Source of the DNA: Ovis canadensis | Lineage: Eukaryota; Chordata; Mammalia; Artiodactyla; Bovidae | Assembly: GCF_042477335.2 (NCBI RefSeq) | Contig: NC_091245.1 | Location: 86,528,501-86,592,500, forward strand | Reading direction: 5' to 3' | DNA length: 64,000 bases | Part shown: positions 35,370-48,332 of the stretch, one piece after another | Numbering within the stretch: the stretch's first letter is position 1 | Layout: the number at the start of each line of letters is the position of its first letter | Notes under the pieces: model-generated | Told to the model about the DNA's origin: nothing | Database searches by the model: none | Seen by the model: only the letters and a program-made list of their open reading frames with translations | Translations under genes and position numbers: made by a program

Positions 35370-36690
35370 CCAGGCCATTTATCTTCCTTGATCTCCTCTT
35401 TCTTTGTTCTCAGGTGTGCCTTCACAAGCTCCCCTTCCTCCATCTACCCATTAAACATTCTTGAGAGTAACTCATTTTTAATCCATTCTTGGGGCTTCAG
35501 CCATCAAGTCATACTCTAATTCCCAAATACATGGTTTCGGCTTTACCTTTGCCTTGAGCTAAGGCTGCCCTTCTCTCCCTGATGTGTCACAGCTTAAAGA
35601 CTCATTATCTCTTCCATTCCCAATCTGTCCTCTCCTGCTTCCATCTAGTTTTCCAAGTTACAAGCTGCAAAGTTCCCTTTAACTATTCCCACTGCCTTTC
35701 CTTGTCCTGATGGCCAACCAGCTATATTCACTACCAACTCCCAACCCCAGACTCCTAAACTCTGCCCCTGGATTTTTACCTTCACTTCCTCTGCCTGGAA
35801 CACACCTTATTCCCACAGCCCACTTTGTCCCAAATTCTGTTCATTCTTTGAAATTCAGAACACTCAGTTCAGTTCAGTTGCTCAGTCATGCCCGACTCTT
35901 TGTGACCCCATGAATCACAGCACGCCAGGCCTCTTTGTCCATCACCAGCTCCCAGAGTCCACTCAGATTCACATCCATCAAGTTACTGATGCCATCCAGC
36001 CATCTCATCCTCTGTTGTCCCCTTCTCCTTCTGCCCCCAATCCCTCCCAGCATCAGTCTTTTCCAATGAGTCAACTCTTCACATGAGGTGGCCAAAGTAC
36101 TGGAGTTTCAGCTTTAGCATCATTCCTTCCAAAGAAATCCCAGGGTTGATCTCCTTCAGAATGGACTGGTTGGATCTCTTTGCAGTCCAAGGGACTTTTA
36201 AGAGTCTTCTCCAACACCACAGTTCAAAAGCATCAATTCTTCAGAGCTCAGCCTTCTTCACAATCCAACTCTCACATCCATACATGACTACTGGAAAAAC
36301 CATAGCCTTGACTAGACCAACCTTAGTCAGCAAAGTAATGTCTCTGCTTTTGAATATGCTATCTAGGTTGGTCATAACTTTTCTTCCAAGGAGTAAGCGT
36401 CTTTTAATTTCATGGCTGCAGTCAGAACACTAGTTAATATCAATTACTTTAATTGCTTTCCCTTCTGATTTCCAGACAAACTGAGTCTTCATGCTAAACA
36501 AACACACGTGGTAGGTTTTCTTTTTTAATATCTCTCTCTCTCACTAAATCATAAAACCGTTGAGGTCAGGGTTTTATGTGGTTTTTTGTTTTGTTTTGTT
36601 TTTTTTAATAAATCATTGGGTCTTGATAGCGACCAACATTTTAGGTGATTAAAAATATTTTTATGTGAATGAATGCATGGATGAATGAGT
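35370..36690 (+). mobile_element. L2 LINE relic split by BovB
   Basis: CCTTCACTTCCTCTGCCTGG and CATTCTTTGAAATTCAGAAC on the left. On the right, after the BovB, GTTGAGGTCAGGGTTTTATG and GAATGAATGCATGGATGAAT. Together they follow L2 order. Confidence 0.6.
35865..36421 (-). mobile_element. BovB LINE 3' fragment with perfect 10-bp TSD
   Basis: Minus-strand copy from CAGTTCAGTTCAGTTGCTCA to TTAATTTCATGGCTGCAG. TCAGAACACT flanks it at 35855-35864 and 36422-36431. Confidence 0.94.
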
Positions 36691-37289
36691 GAACTGGAAA
36701 CGAGGATCTTTTCAGTTGAAACTGTTCAGAGAGATTACTGCGAGGGTTAATAATTTAGACTGAAAACAGGAATATTATGTAAGTAAGCAGGCAAGACACA
36801 TTGCAACAATATACACATGCCTATAGAGGGCAGGTAGTTGCTATGCGTCTATGGACACTTTATTTTTAGGCTTTTTAGTCTCGGTTTGGACAGATTAAAT
36901 TTTAGAAAGAAAGGTATTATTTTAATCTTTTCTGTACTCTTTTATCCTGGATGACAGGATTTAAAGAATAAACAAGAGAAAACGTCTGTAGCAGTCAGTG
37001 CCTGAGTCCTCAGCACATTTTAATCCTTTCTTTTCCTTCCTCATTTTATATGAGGAGGCTCGTGGATTTTAGTTTTAGGATTTCAAATTGACGAAAAGAA
37101 CGTCGTGGAGATTCTGATTCATTCTATTAACCCATGACTCTCAAACCCAAGGGGAAAAAAATATCGCTGAAGACGGAGGGGGAGAAAGGAGGCGGAGCAA
37201 AATAACTAAAGAAAGGCCGAGAGGAAGCTGTAGAAGGAAGTTCCTTTTTAGTAGGATTTTTTTTTTTTTTAAACCCCAGAGAGGCGTGA
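36691..37289. other. Promoter-upstream DNA
   Basis: No repeat recognised in the 600 bp before the CpG island. A purine-rich stretch with GGAA cores (37165-37245) and a T13 run (37258-37270) precede the GC rise. An in-frame TGA at 37287 bounds the frame of exon 1. Confidence 0.4.
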
Positions 37290-39097
<1,808 letters not shown>

Positions 39098-39299
39098 TAT
39101 GTGTTAGTCATTCAGTTGTGTCCAGCTCTGTGACCCCATGGACTGTAGCCCACCAGGCTCTTCTGTCCTTGGAATTCTCGAGGTAAGAATACTGAAGTGA
39201 ATTGCCATTTCCTTCTCCAGGGGATCTTCTGGACCCAGGGATCAAGCCCAGGTCTTCTGCATTGCAGGCAGATTCCTTACTGTCTGAGCCACCGGGGAA
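39098..39299 (-). mobile_element. Bov-tA SINE
   Basis: GTTAGTCATTCAGTTGTGTC at the 3' end complement and GTCTGAGCCACCGGGGAAGC at the head complement. A C/T homopolymer block follows. Confidence 0.92.
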
Positions 39300-39325
39300 G
39301 CCCCCCCCCCCCTTTTTTTTTTTTT
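39300..39325. repeat. Poly-C/poly-T block
   Basis: About 12 C followed by 13 T directly at the head of the reversed SINE; lengths in such runs are error-prone. Confidence 0.8.
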
Positions 39326-39678
39326 AATTAAGCTAATATGATGATACATCCGCTGCAGTCATTTTGAACACACTGGTAAGAGAACAGTGTTACTCAGAAT
39401 GGTGGAATAAACACTGTACCAGTTCTTAAGGTTGAAAGCCAAAGCCAATTTTTGAATGTTTCTGTAGGTGCAAGTGACAGTTTTACCCTGTCCTATGACA
39501 GTCCCACCCCTGGCTCCTGGCAGTTAGACCAGCTCTCCTGGCCCAGTGGTGACACCTGGTGGTCAGGGTACTTCTCTACTCCCTACTATCTCCCTCACTG
39601 GCTTGATTCAGGCCAATTATGTATCAGTTACCCAAGTATTGTAAGCAGCCGTTTGTTTGGCAAATATGAATAGGCTAA
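39326..39678. other. Intronic DNA, unassigned
   Basis: No repeat or exon recognised; the 73-codon frame at 39452 has no family resemblance. Confidence 0.3.
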
Positions 39679-39687
39679 ACCTTTTAA

Positions 39688-39914
39688 GTGGGCTTCCCAA
39701 GTGGCTGGTAAAGAATCTGCCTGCCAATGCAGGAGACATAAGAGAAGTAGGTTCTATACCTGTGTCGGGAAGATCCCCTGGAAAAGGGTGTGGCAGTGCA
39801 CTCCAGAAGCCTTGCATGGGTAACCCCCATGGGCAAAGGAGCCTGGTGGGCTACAGTCCATAGGGTCGCAAAGAGTCTGACACAACTGAAGCGATAGAGC
39901 AAGCACGCACGCAG
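39688..39914 (+). mobile_element. Bov-tA SINE with perfect 9-bp TSD
   Basis: GGGCTTCCCAAGTGGCTGGT head, body and GAAGCGATAGAGCAAGCACG tail. ACCTTTTAA at 39679-39687 and 39915-39923. Confidence 0.93.
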
Positions 39915-39924
39915 ACCTTTTAAA

Positions 39925-40060
39925 TATATTGTCTTCTCTCACTGCAAGCTTGTGAGGTAGGAATCCCTATTTTGTAGATGAACGAACTGAGATAACTTTC
40001 CCGAGGTCCCCACATCTGGTAAGTGAAATGCCAAAATTGAAATTCAGGTTTCAAGCAGAT
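39925..40060 (-). mobile_element. MIR SINE
   Basis: GTAGATGAACGAACTGAGAT and CATCTGGTAAGTGAAATGCC are the complement of the MIR core. Confidence 0.7.
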
Positions 40061-40344
40061 TAATGCCAGATAAAGTACAAAGTTGTGTGCTGTGCTGAAT
40101 AGGGAGTTTCCCATTGTAGTTAACAAGCAAGGGATGTGATTTGATTTGGAATTAGCAAGATCGGAAAAGAAAAAGTAGAGTATCCTGTATGAAATTTACC
40201 CTTCTTTTCCAACTAAAATGTGACTGTAATCAAATTCAGTTAGATTAAAAATAATGCTGTGTATAACCAACCAGACAACACCCATGTAGTTTGAAGGGAA
40301 GCGATTTATAATAAATAGCCTGTTCCTTATTAGGTAGAGGTAGC

Positions 40345-40530
40345 TGATATAAATCTAAGACCAAGAGTATGGAATGAGGCGGATCTGAACCTAAATCCTA
40401 GCTCCACCGTGGCAGATCTATAAAATAGAAATCATCGCTGGCTTATGTGGGTGTTGTGAGGATTTAGTAAGATGATGCACCTAAAACAGCTACCACAATG
40501 CTCTGGCACCTAACTGACATTTAAAGAGAA
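40345..40530 (+). mobile_element. MIR SINE
   Basis: CTAAATCCTAGCTCCACCGT, GTGTTGTGAGGATTTAGTAA and ATGCTCTGGCACCTAACTGA. Confidence 0.75.
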
Positions 40531-42433
40531 GACAAGGAGCTTATCTAAAAGGGTTTGTTTCCGTTACATGTTATACTTCTTTTCTCCTGGCGACTATGAA
40601 AATGTTGACTTGAAAAAGATAACCTCATTTTAGAAGAAAAAGAAAGAAAACCAGGAATACTTAAAGGATGTGAATTATTTTAAAATTGTGTAACTTTTTA
40701 TTCGTGGATACCAGTCTAGGCAGTGAATCTCTAAATAAATGCTAGATTTTAATTGTTTAAAACATTACCTGTGCTTTGGAAAAAATCAAATATAGTTAAC
40801 ATCTAACATTTCTACCATATAAATATTCACTGACTTACATAGAAAAGGGTTAACTTAGCAGACCCATGACTGCTTTCCGTAGAAAGGCCTGCTTACAGTG
40901 TTTTTGTTGGCATCTGGGAACCTCAACAATCAATAGTTGCCTACACTGACATAAAACTTTAGAGTGGCTCATTGTGCCTGAACTACAGTGTGATTTGCGC
41001 TGAATACTTTCTGGGAGTCTGGGATTTTGGCCTGTGCTGGGCAGAGGGTGCCCACTTGACCAGCTCAGGGGAGAGGGGCAGGAGGGGACCCTTAGGTACT
41101 GCATCTCTAATGAGCTTCCTTGGTATACACATGTGTTGTCCCAGTTTGATACCTGAGAAGTTGGTTATTGGTGACTCCACTGGAAGAGAGCTCTTGGAAG
41201 CTTGCACTTGGCTTCTCAGGGCTTTGTTCCACACACTTTTCTCCTTTACTGATTCCATTTGTATCCTTTTGCTATAGTTCATCTTAGACATGAGTATGAC
41301 TACATGCTGAGTCCTGTGAATCCTCCTAATGGATCACTGAGCCTGGAGATGGTTGTGGGGATGCATGAACCTACATAAACTAATAATTCATTTTATTAAA
41401 GAAAAGCTTTGGAGGTACACAGCAAATTATAAATATACTTGGTTTTCTGCAAAAATTAAAGCTGTAGATCATTCATTGTTTACCAAATATTAATTTTGCT
41501 TTTAACTAGTTTCTAGCTGTCAGGGGCTATGAAAAGTACAACAGATATAAAGGCCCATAAGGCAGTTACCTCTACTTAAGAAAATTAGATCATACATGTA
41601 TAATTGCTTGGCAGTAGGAGACAGTATGATTTAGTGCCTAATCAATGAGTCAGACAGTATGTGAATGTTGTTGAAATTCTGAAGGTAAAGAAAGGTAAAG
41701 ATTATGAAAACCACATCAGCTTTTCAGTTGTGCATGCTGGGAGGATGAATGACTGTTGAGGAAGTGTGGGTGGGAGGACTGATTGAGCAAGTTGACGATA
41801 GGAGTTGGTGATAGATCAGCCTGATTGCTCAGAGTTCACATTAAAGTTCTAGCAGAATATAGAGACTTTGAGTGCCATTATAAATAATTTACTTTCCACT
41901 GCTCGTAGAATAAAAGTCGATCTAAGATTCTTACACTGAGTTGTAATGTGCTTAAAGTGCTTTTAAGCTGGCTGTTGGGCTGATGTTCTTTGTATTCAAA
42001 TAGGAATAGATTAGAAATGAGGAGACAAATTACAAGTCTATTAAAATAACCCAGGCAAAGTGATTAAGAAAATGAACGTAGAGGCTTCTCATGTATTAAT
42101 AAATCACTGATGAAACGATAACGCTATGGCAAATGACTTGATAACAAGACAGAGTAAAGAAGTCAAGAAAAATTTTGTTTCATTTTGTTGAGAGGAATAT
42201 ATATATATTGTTAAGGAGGAGGTCAGTTGTATGTTTAACATACTATATTGAGTGACAGCCTGAGAAGCAGTTGGAGACATTTTTAGTGTGGATTTCTTAG
42301 GTTCTGGTAAGCCTTCTTACTGAATTTTTCATCTAGAATTCCCTTACATGATTTTGCCCTTTTAAAGTTTATTATTGTGTTCTGTGGAATGGGTGTGGAA
42401 TAGAAGCAGGGAGGGAAGCTCAACAGGGAAGGA
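40531..42433. other. Intronic DNA without recognised features
   Basis: 1.9 kb with no young insertion. The opposing frames at 40972-41277 and 40983-41291 have no family resemblance. Confidence 0.35.
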
Positions 42434-42495
42434 AATATATATATATGTGTGTGTATATATATATTATGTGTGTATATATATGTATCTATATAATT
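42434..42495. repeat. (TA)/(TG) compound simple repeat
   Basis: ATATATATATGTGTGTGTAT-type run of about 60 bp. Confidence 0.9.
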
Positions 42496-42575
42496 ATAAC
42501 TGATTCCCCATTGTTATACAGCAGAAACCAACACAACACTGTAAAGCAATTATCCTCCAATTAAAAAAAAAGATT
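42496..42575 (+). mobile_element. L1 3' terminus, bovine-type
   Basis: GATTCCCCATTGTTATACAG, CACAACACTGTAAAGCAATT and ATCCTCCAATTAAAAAAAAA, ending in an A-tail. Confidence 0.85.
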
Positions 42576-42634
42576 GTTATCAAAAATTATTCTTAAAAGG
42601 ATCCAGCTTCTTAAAGAAGGTGTATCCAGTGAAG

Positions 42635-42856
42635 GGGCTTCCTACGTGGCTCAGTGGTAAAGAACCCACTTGCCACTGCAGGAGACATAGAAGACCCGGG
42701 TTCAACCCCTGGATTGAGAAGATCCCTGGAAGAAGGAAATGGCAACCTATCCAGTCCTCTTGCCTGGGAATTCCCATGGACAGAGGAGTCTGGCGAGCTA
42801 CAGTCTACGGGATCATAAAAAAGTTGGACATGACTTAGTGACTGAGCAACAACATC
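42635..42856 (+). mobile_element. Bov-tA SINE with perfect 11-bp TSD
   Basis: GGGCTTCCTACGTGGCTCAG head, GGTTCAACCCC B-box relic, full body. ATCCAGTGAAG at 42624-42634 and 42857-42867. Confidence 0.94.
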
Positions 42857-42867
42857 ATCCAGTGAAG

Positions 42868-44190
42868 AGGTTAGGAAAAAATACAAAGATTAAAAGGTAT
42901 TTATTTGTAATAAATGTTATTAAAATGATCAGTATAATGATCACTATAAAATTTATATACTATAAAAATACATTGTATGATTATAGTGATCTAATAAACT
43001 GAAGCCAAATTATTGCCTAATAAAATATTTTTGAAGATCTTTCAAAAAGACAGAATATTACATTAAAATCTTTTCAGAACACTCTTAACTTTGTAAAAGC
43101 ATTCAAATCACTTTTTGAGGTTTACTGAGACTATCAGAACAGATTTAATTTCAGGTCTGCTTTAATAAAGAATACAATAAGAAAATTTTCCTGTATGTTT
43201 TAGGATTTCCAAGTTTGCTTAATTTTTTTCTTTTGTGCGTGTGTGTGTGTGTGCTCATAGCTAAATATTTTTCTAAGTTTCACATGAACTTGCGGCAGAA
43301 AACCACGTGAATCCAGGGAGTGTCTGGGAAGCTAATGAGCACATCTGTATTGGATCTTTTACTTTGTAAACAAACTGAAGGGGTTTTTTTCTGTTTGGCC
43401 TGAGTATATTTTCATGTTTTCAGGATTTTAGTTCTCTGCACATTGTGTACTTCTTTTTAGTAAACTTTTCCCTTATTGCAAAAATAATACATACTTATGT
43501 GGAAAACTTAGAAAATAGAAGAGAAAAAGAACAAAAATTGCATATAAGTGAACCAACTAGAGATAATCACTATTATTAGTATTTTGATGTATAACCTAGG
43601 CGTCTTTATTGATCCACACACACACACATATATACATACACACACACCCTCCACACACTTATCACATACTTTATTTTTAAAACCAAAGTACAGTCATACC
43701 ATTCTTACGTTCTTCTCATTTAATGATTCTTCCCATATCATTAAATATTCAATTAATTTATTTTTAATAGATGTTTACCATTCCATTGTATAAATGTGTG
43801 CAGTTAGTTTGCTGAACAAAGCCCTTTTTGAAAGTCTTTCTTCTTTGCTTTTTAATTAACATTTTTATAAACACACTAAATTGAGCATCTTTAATGTCAA
43901 ATTTTGCACACATCATTATTTTTTAAGGATTAACACTTAGAAATGAAATTATTGAGTCAAAGGGCACTTTTAAGGCTTTTGATTTATATATCAATATATT
44001 ACTAACCTGCTCTTTGGTACATTAAATTGACTTTAAGATGAAAGAATTACTAATAAGTAGCAAATGCAAAAAACAACCAGCATTAGAAAATGTTCTTTGA
44101 CCATCTGGCACAAAATTATTTATACGCTGACCAGAAATGAGATTATCTGTTAACTTTATAGCAGTAGCTAGAACTTTACTTATGTGTCAG
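42868..44190. other. AT-rich intron with an old repeat and CA run
   Basis: A CA-rich run lies at 43615-43660. TTGCAAAAATAATACATACT with GAGATAATCACTATTATTAG (43475-43600) belongs to an old family also seen near 55570-55860. No exon. Confidence 0.4.
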
Positions 44191-44200
44191 GAACTTTTCT

Positions 44201-44419
44201 GGACTTCTCTGGTGGCTTAGATGGTAAAAGAATCTGCCTGCAATGCAGGAGACCCAAGTTCAATCCCTGGGTTGGGAAGATCCTCTGGAGAAGTGAATGG
44301 CAACGCACTCCAGTATTCTTGCCTAGACTAGAATTCCATGGACAGAGGAGCCTGGTGAGCTACAGTCCATGGGGTTGCAAAGAGTTGGATATGACTGAGC
44401 GACTAACACACACACACAA
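44201..44419 (+). mobile_element. Bov-tA SINE with perfect 10-bp TSD
   Basis: GGACTTCTCTGGTGGCTTAG head, GTTCAATCCC, full body and a (CA)n tail. GAACTTTTCT at 44191-44200 and 44420-44429. Confidence 0.94.
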
Positions 44420-44429
44420 GAACTTTTCT

Positions 44430-44620
44430 AAGCCTTCACATCCTCAAAATAATCCTAGGAGGAAGGTACTGTTATTCCATTATCACTATTACTACTGCTA
44501 TTACTCTTGTTTTATTCCTAAGGAAACAGAAGCCAAAGAGGTCCTGAAAATAAACACAGCTACTAAGTGGCCAAGCAGGGAGTCAGTCTGGCTTCAGGGT
44601 ATGCTGTTAGGCACAGAACT
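44430..44620 (-). mobile_element. MIR SINE
   Basis: AGGAGGAAGGTACTGTTATT, CCTAAGGAAACAGAAGCCAA and CAGCTACTAAGTGGCCAAGC are a reversed MIR. Confidence 0.75.
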
Positions 44621-45089
44621 CTGCTATCTCTCAATTTTTATGTTATGTGTTAAACATCTTATGTTTTAACAAACAAGTAATAATATATATAGTATCTTTT
44701 CTGAATGCTAGTGTCAGAAAACTGGTTCCAGCATACCACACCTCTAAACAAGTCTTTAGACCTGGCTGTTTAGATTTGCCCAAGGTTATTATATGTGGAA
44801 GATGAGAAACATAGTACTCAGACACATACTGGTTTTTTTTTTTCAAGATGTGACTTTCCAGCTATAAATCTTCAAAACTCTTTCATTAGTGGATAGTTGT
44901 AAACTTGTTATTAATGCCATTTTACACTAGGAAGTTAATATTCACTATTGTATCACTGAGTCTTGCACACTAGGCAGTTTATAAATATTCATATTGAAAG
45001 AATGCAGATATTTGGAGAAAAAATCAATTATAGCTTTGCTAAGAATGACAAATACACAGATTCCCAAATTATATATATAGGGAAGTCAT
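44621..45089. other. Unassigned intronic DNA
   Basis: Nothing recognised. Confidence 0.3.
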
Positions 45090-45099
45090 ATGGGGAAAT

Positions 45100-45703
45100 C
45101 ACTGCAGATGGTGATTGCAGCCGTGAAATTAAAAGACTTTTACTCCTTAGAAGGAAAGTTATGACCAACCTAGACAGCATATTAAAAAGCAGAGACCTTA
45201 CTTTTTCAACAAAGGTCCGTCTAGTCAAGGCTATGGTTTTTCCAGCAGTCATGTATGGATGTGAGATTTGGACTAGAAAGAAAGCTGAGCACCGAAGAAT
45301 TGACACTTTTGAACTGTGGTGTTGGAGAAGACTCTTGAGAATCCCTTGGACTGCAAAGAGATCCAACCAGTCCATCCTAAAGGAGATCAGTCCTGGGTGT
45401 TGATTGGAAGGACTGATGTTGAAGCTGAAACTCCAATATTTTGGCCACCTGATGTGAAGAGTGGCCTCATTTGAAAGGCCTCATGTGAAGACTCATTTGA
45501 AAAGACCCTGATGTTGGGAAAGATTGAAGGCAGGAGGAGAAGGGGACAACAGAGGATGAGATGGCTGGATGCCGTCACTGACTCAGTGGACATGAGTCTG
45601 AGTGAACTCCAGGAGTTGGTGATGGACAGGGAGGCCTGGCGTGCTGCGGTTCATGGGGCCACAAAGAGTCGGACACGACTGAGCAACTGAACTGACTGAA
45701 ATG
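45100..45703 (+). mobile_element. BovB LINE 3' fragment with perfect 10-bp TSD
   Basis: From CACTGCAGATGGTGATTGCA to the (ACTGA) end. ATGGGGAAAT lies at 45090-45099 and 45704-45713. An internal imperfect duplication around CTCATTTGAAA (45450-45502) has broken the C-terminal frame, which otherwise reads to 45403. Confidence 0.94.
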
Positions 45704-45713
45704 ATGGGGAAAT

Positions 45714-46689
45714 AAATGCTGTTCTCTATACACAGCTTATAAGAATTAGTGTTCACTTTGGGGTATCAGCCTGTCCTATATTAAGATTCTGAGAGTGAGT
45801 TTCAGGAGAAAATGATGGTGTTCAAATACTAAGAAATGAGCATGTATATTTATATATTTTACATTCCTAATTTTATTTGTTACAAAATCCCTTTTATAGA
45901 GGTAAAATCCTTTTTGCCTCCTACTGGGTTAGGATATGTATCAAGTTCTGTAACATGTATATGTGAAAGATAACAAGTGGCTTAAACTATCTAGAAATTT
46001 ATTTTTCCACATATGAAGTCCAAGGTAATGTGTGGCTCTGACCTGTCAAGTTACCAGGGGCCCTGACTCTTTATCTTGTTGCTCTTTCAGGTCCAGGGTA
46101 TTGTTCTTTTCCACAGGGACTAAGTTGGCTCACTCCACATCCGAATTCCAGCCACCGGGAAGGAGGAAAGGGGAAGGGGAGGTCTTTTTTGCTCATAGCC
46201 CATTGACCAGAACTTGAGCAGGAGGATACATCCAGCCCCAAGAAGGTTGAGAAATGTCATCTCTGCTGGGTGTCTGTTTACCCAGCTGAAGATTCAGTTA
46301 TGATAAAGAGAATGGGAAGACAGTTATCAGGGGACAGTTAGCTTCTGCCATTCTTCTCTTTTAAAGAAGAGAAAGTTGATCTGCAGGAAAGCAACCTAAT
46401 TTGTTCAAGGTCACACATCAATTAAATGAAAAATATTTGAAAGACTGTCCCATAAAGAGAGAACAGACTTAATGCTGGGTAGATCAGAGAAGAGAACCAA
46501 GGACCAGTGGGGAAATGTTAAAGACGGCATGTGTCTATTCAATATAATAACAGAAAATATAATCTCCATCATTTAAAGGAATACAGTAGTTAGTGAATAG
46601 GCTACCTTGTCCATTTGTCAGGAACGTTATCCTTCATTAGAAGGATGGGTGACCCTAGATGATTCTTACAGCTCTAACTCCAGGATTTC
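45714..46689. other. Intronic DNA with old repeats
   Basis: 46000-46215 (TGAAGTCCAAGGTAATGTGT, ATTCCAGCCACCGGGAAGGA) is an old unassigned interspersed repeat. 46355-46430 (TTCAAGGTCACACATCAATT) is a reversed MIR relic. Confidence 0.45.
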
Positions 46690-46775
46690 TATCGTACAGG
46701 ACCCCAAAAAGTTTGTTCAGGGTCCTGTATGATCTTATGGAGGAACCCAAAGGAACTTTTTGGCCAACCCAATAT
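46690..46775. mobile_element. Mariner-derived palindromic MITE
   Basis: About 85 bp made of two inverted arms: CCAAAAAGTTTGTTCAGGGT on the left and CCAAAGGAACTTTTTGGCC on the right, separated by a TGATCTTATGG centre. This is the layout of MADE1/Hsmar1-like miniature mariner elements. It carries no transposase. Confidence 0.85.
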
Positions 46776-46799
46776 GATTAAGTGTTCAATTTTATTTCC

Positions 46800-47060
46800 T
46801 AATAAACTGCTCTTCCTCTGTGTGCCAAATGTGTGTGTGTTTCTGTCTCCTTGATCCTCTTTCCTATTTTCACCTCTTCTTTACCATTCTTGTACTTGAT
46901 TGAAATTCCAGGCCTTCTCCAAGATCTAGATCAAATGTCTCATCGGCTTTATGCCCACATCTGTTCCAGACTACAGTCCACCCACTGCTTTTCTCCAATA
47001 CTTGTTTCACATACTGTGTTCTTAATAAATAGTTATTATTTGTTGAATAAATAAAATCTT
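46800..47060 (+). mobile_element. L2 LINE relic
   Basis: CCAGGCCTTCTCCAAGATCT and TATTATTTGTTGAATAAATA at the end follow L2 order. Confidence 0.55.
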
Positions 47061-47189
47061 TTCTCACCATCCCCAATATGATTTCACCTCTAACTCAATT
47101 CCTGTAGTTCTTGTTTCTACAATTCATTTCACCCAAATTCATTCCTTTAATTACCGATAAAGAGTTCTATGAAGTGTAAAATATTCAGT

Positions 47190-48254
47190 TGTTGTTCAGT
47201 TGCTAAGTTGTGTCCAACTCTTTGCAACCCCATGGACTGCAGCATGCCAGCCTTCCCTGCCCTTCACTACCTCCTGGAGTTTGCTCAAACTCACGTCCAT
47301 TAAGTCAGTGATGCCATCCAACCCTCTCATCTTCTGTTGCCCCCTTCTCCTCCCACCCTTAATATTTCCCAGCATCAGGGTTTTTTTCCAGTGAGTCAGC
47401 TCTTTGCATTGGGTGGCCGGAGTACTGGAGTTTCAGCTTCAGCGTCAATCCTTCCAATGAATATTCAGGGTTGATTTCCTTAAGGATTGACTGGTGTGAT
47501 CTCCTTGCTGTTCAGGGGACTCTCAAGAGTCTTATCCAGCACCACAATTCAAAAGCCTCAGTTCTTTAGCGCTCAGCCTTCTTTATGGTCTGACTCTCAC
47601 ATCCGTACATGACTACTGGAAAAACCATTGCTTTGACTAGACCTTTGTTGGCAAAGTAACGTCTCTGTTTTTTAATGTGCTGTCTAGGTTTGTCATAGTT
47701 TTTCTTCCAAGGAGCAAGTGTCTTAATTTCATGGCTACAGTCACCATCCTCCGTGATTTTGGAAGCCCCCAAAAATAAAATCTCTCACTGCTTCCACTTT
47801 TCACTCTTCTGTTTGCCAAGAAGTGTTGAGACTGGATGCCATAATCTTCGTTTTATGAATGTTGAATTTTAAGCCAGCTTTTTCACTCTATGCTCATCAA
47901 GAAACTTTTTAGTTCCTCTTCTCTTTCTGCCATTAGATTGGTATTATCTGCATATCTGAGGTTGTTGATATTTCTCCTGGCAATCTTGATTCCAGCTTGT
48001 GCTTCATCCAGCGAGGCATTTTGCATAATGTACTCTGCTTATAAGTTAAATAAAAGGGGTAACAAAATACAGCCTTGACGTACTAACCAGTCTGTTATTC
48101 CATGTCTGGTTCTAACTGTTGCTTCTTGACCTGCATACAGGTTTCTCAGGAGGCAGGTAAGGTGATCTGGTATTCCCATCTCTTGAAGAATTTTCCAGTT
48201 TGTTGTGATCCACACAGTCAAAGGCTTTAGTGTAGTCAATGAAACAGAAGTAGA
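47190..48254 (-). mobile_element. Older BovB LINE copy, 1.1 kb
   Basis: Minus strand from GTTGTTCAGTTGCTAAGTTG to GCTTTAGTGTAGTCAATGAA. It reaches the conserved YAKAFDCVDH region of the RT, but the frame is fragmented and sequence is clearly more diverged than the young copies. Confidence 0.9.
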
Positions 48255-48332
48255 TGTGTGTTTAACATTCCCACCTCTTTAGTAGAAATAAATGTGTGTT
48301 TACACGTTCCCATCTCTTTAGTAGAAATAAAT
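48255..48332. repeat. Tandem duplication, two units of about 39 bp
   Basis: TGTGTGTTTAACATTCCCAC and TGTGTGTTTACACGTTCCCA each lead into CTCTTTAGTAGAAATAAA. The pair sits at the 5' edge of the BovB. Confidence 0.85.
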
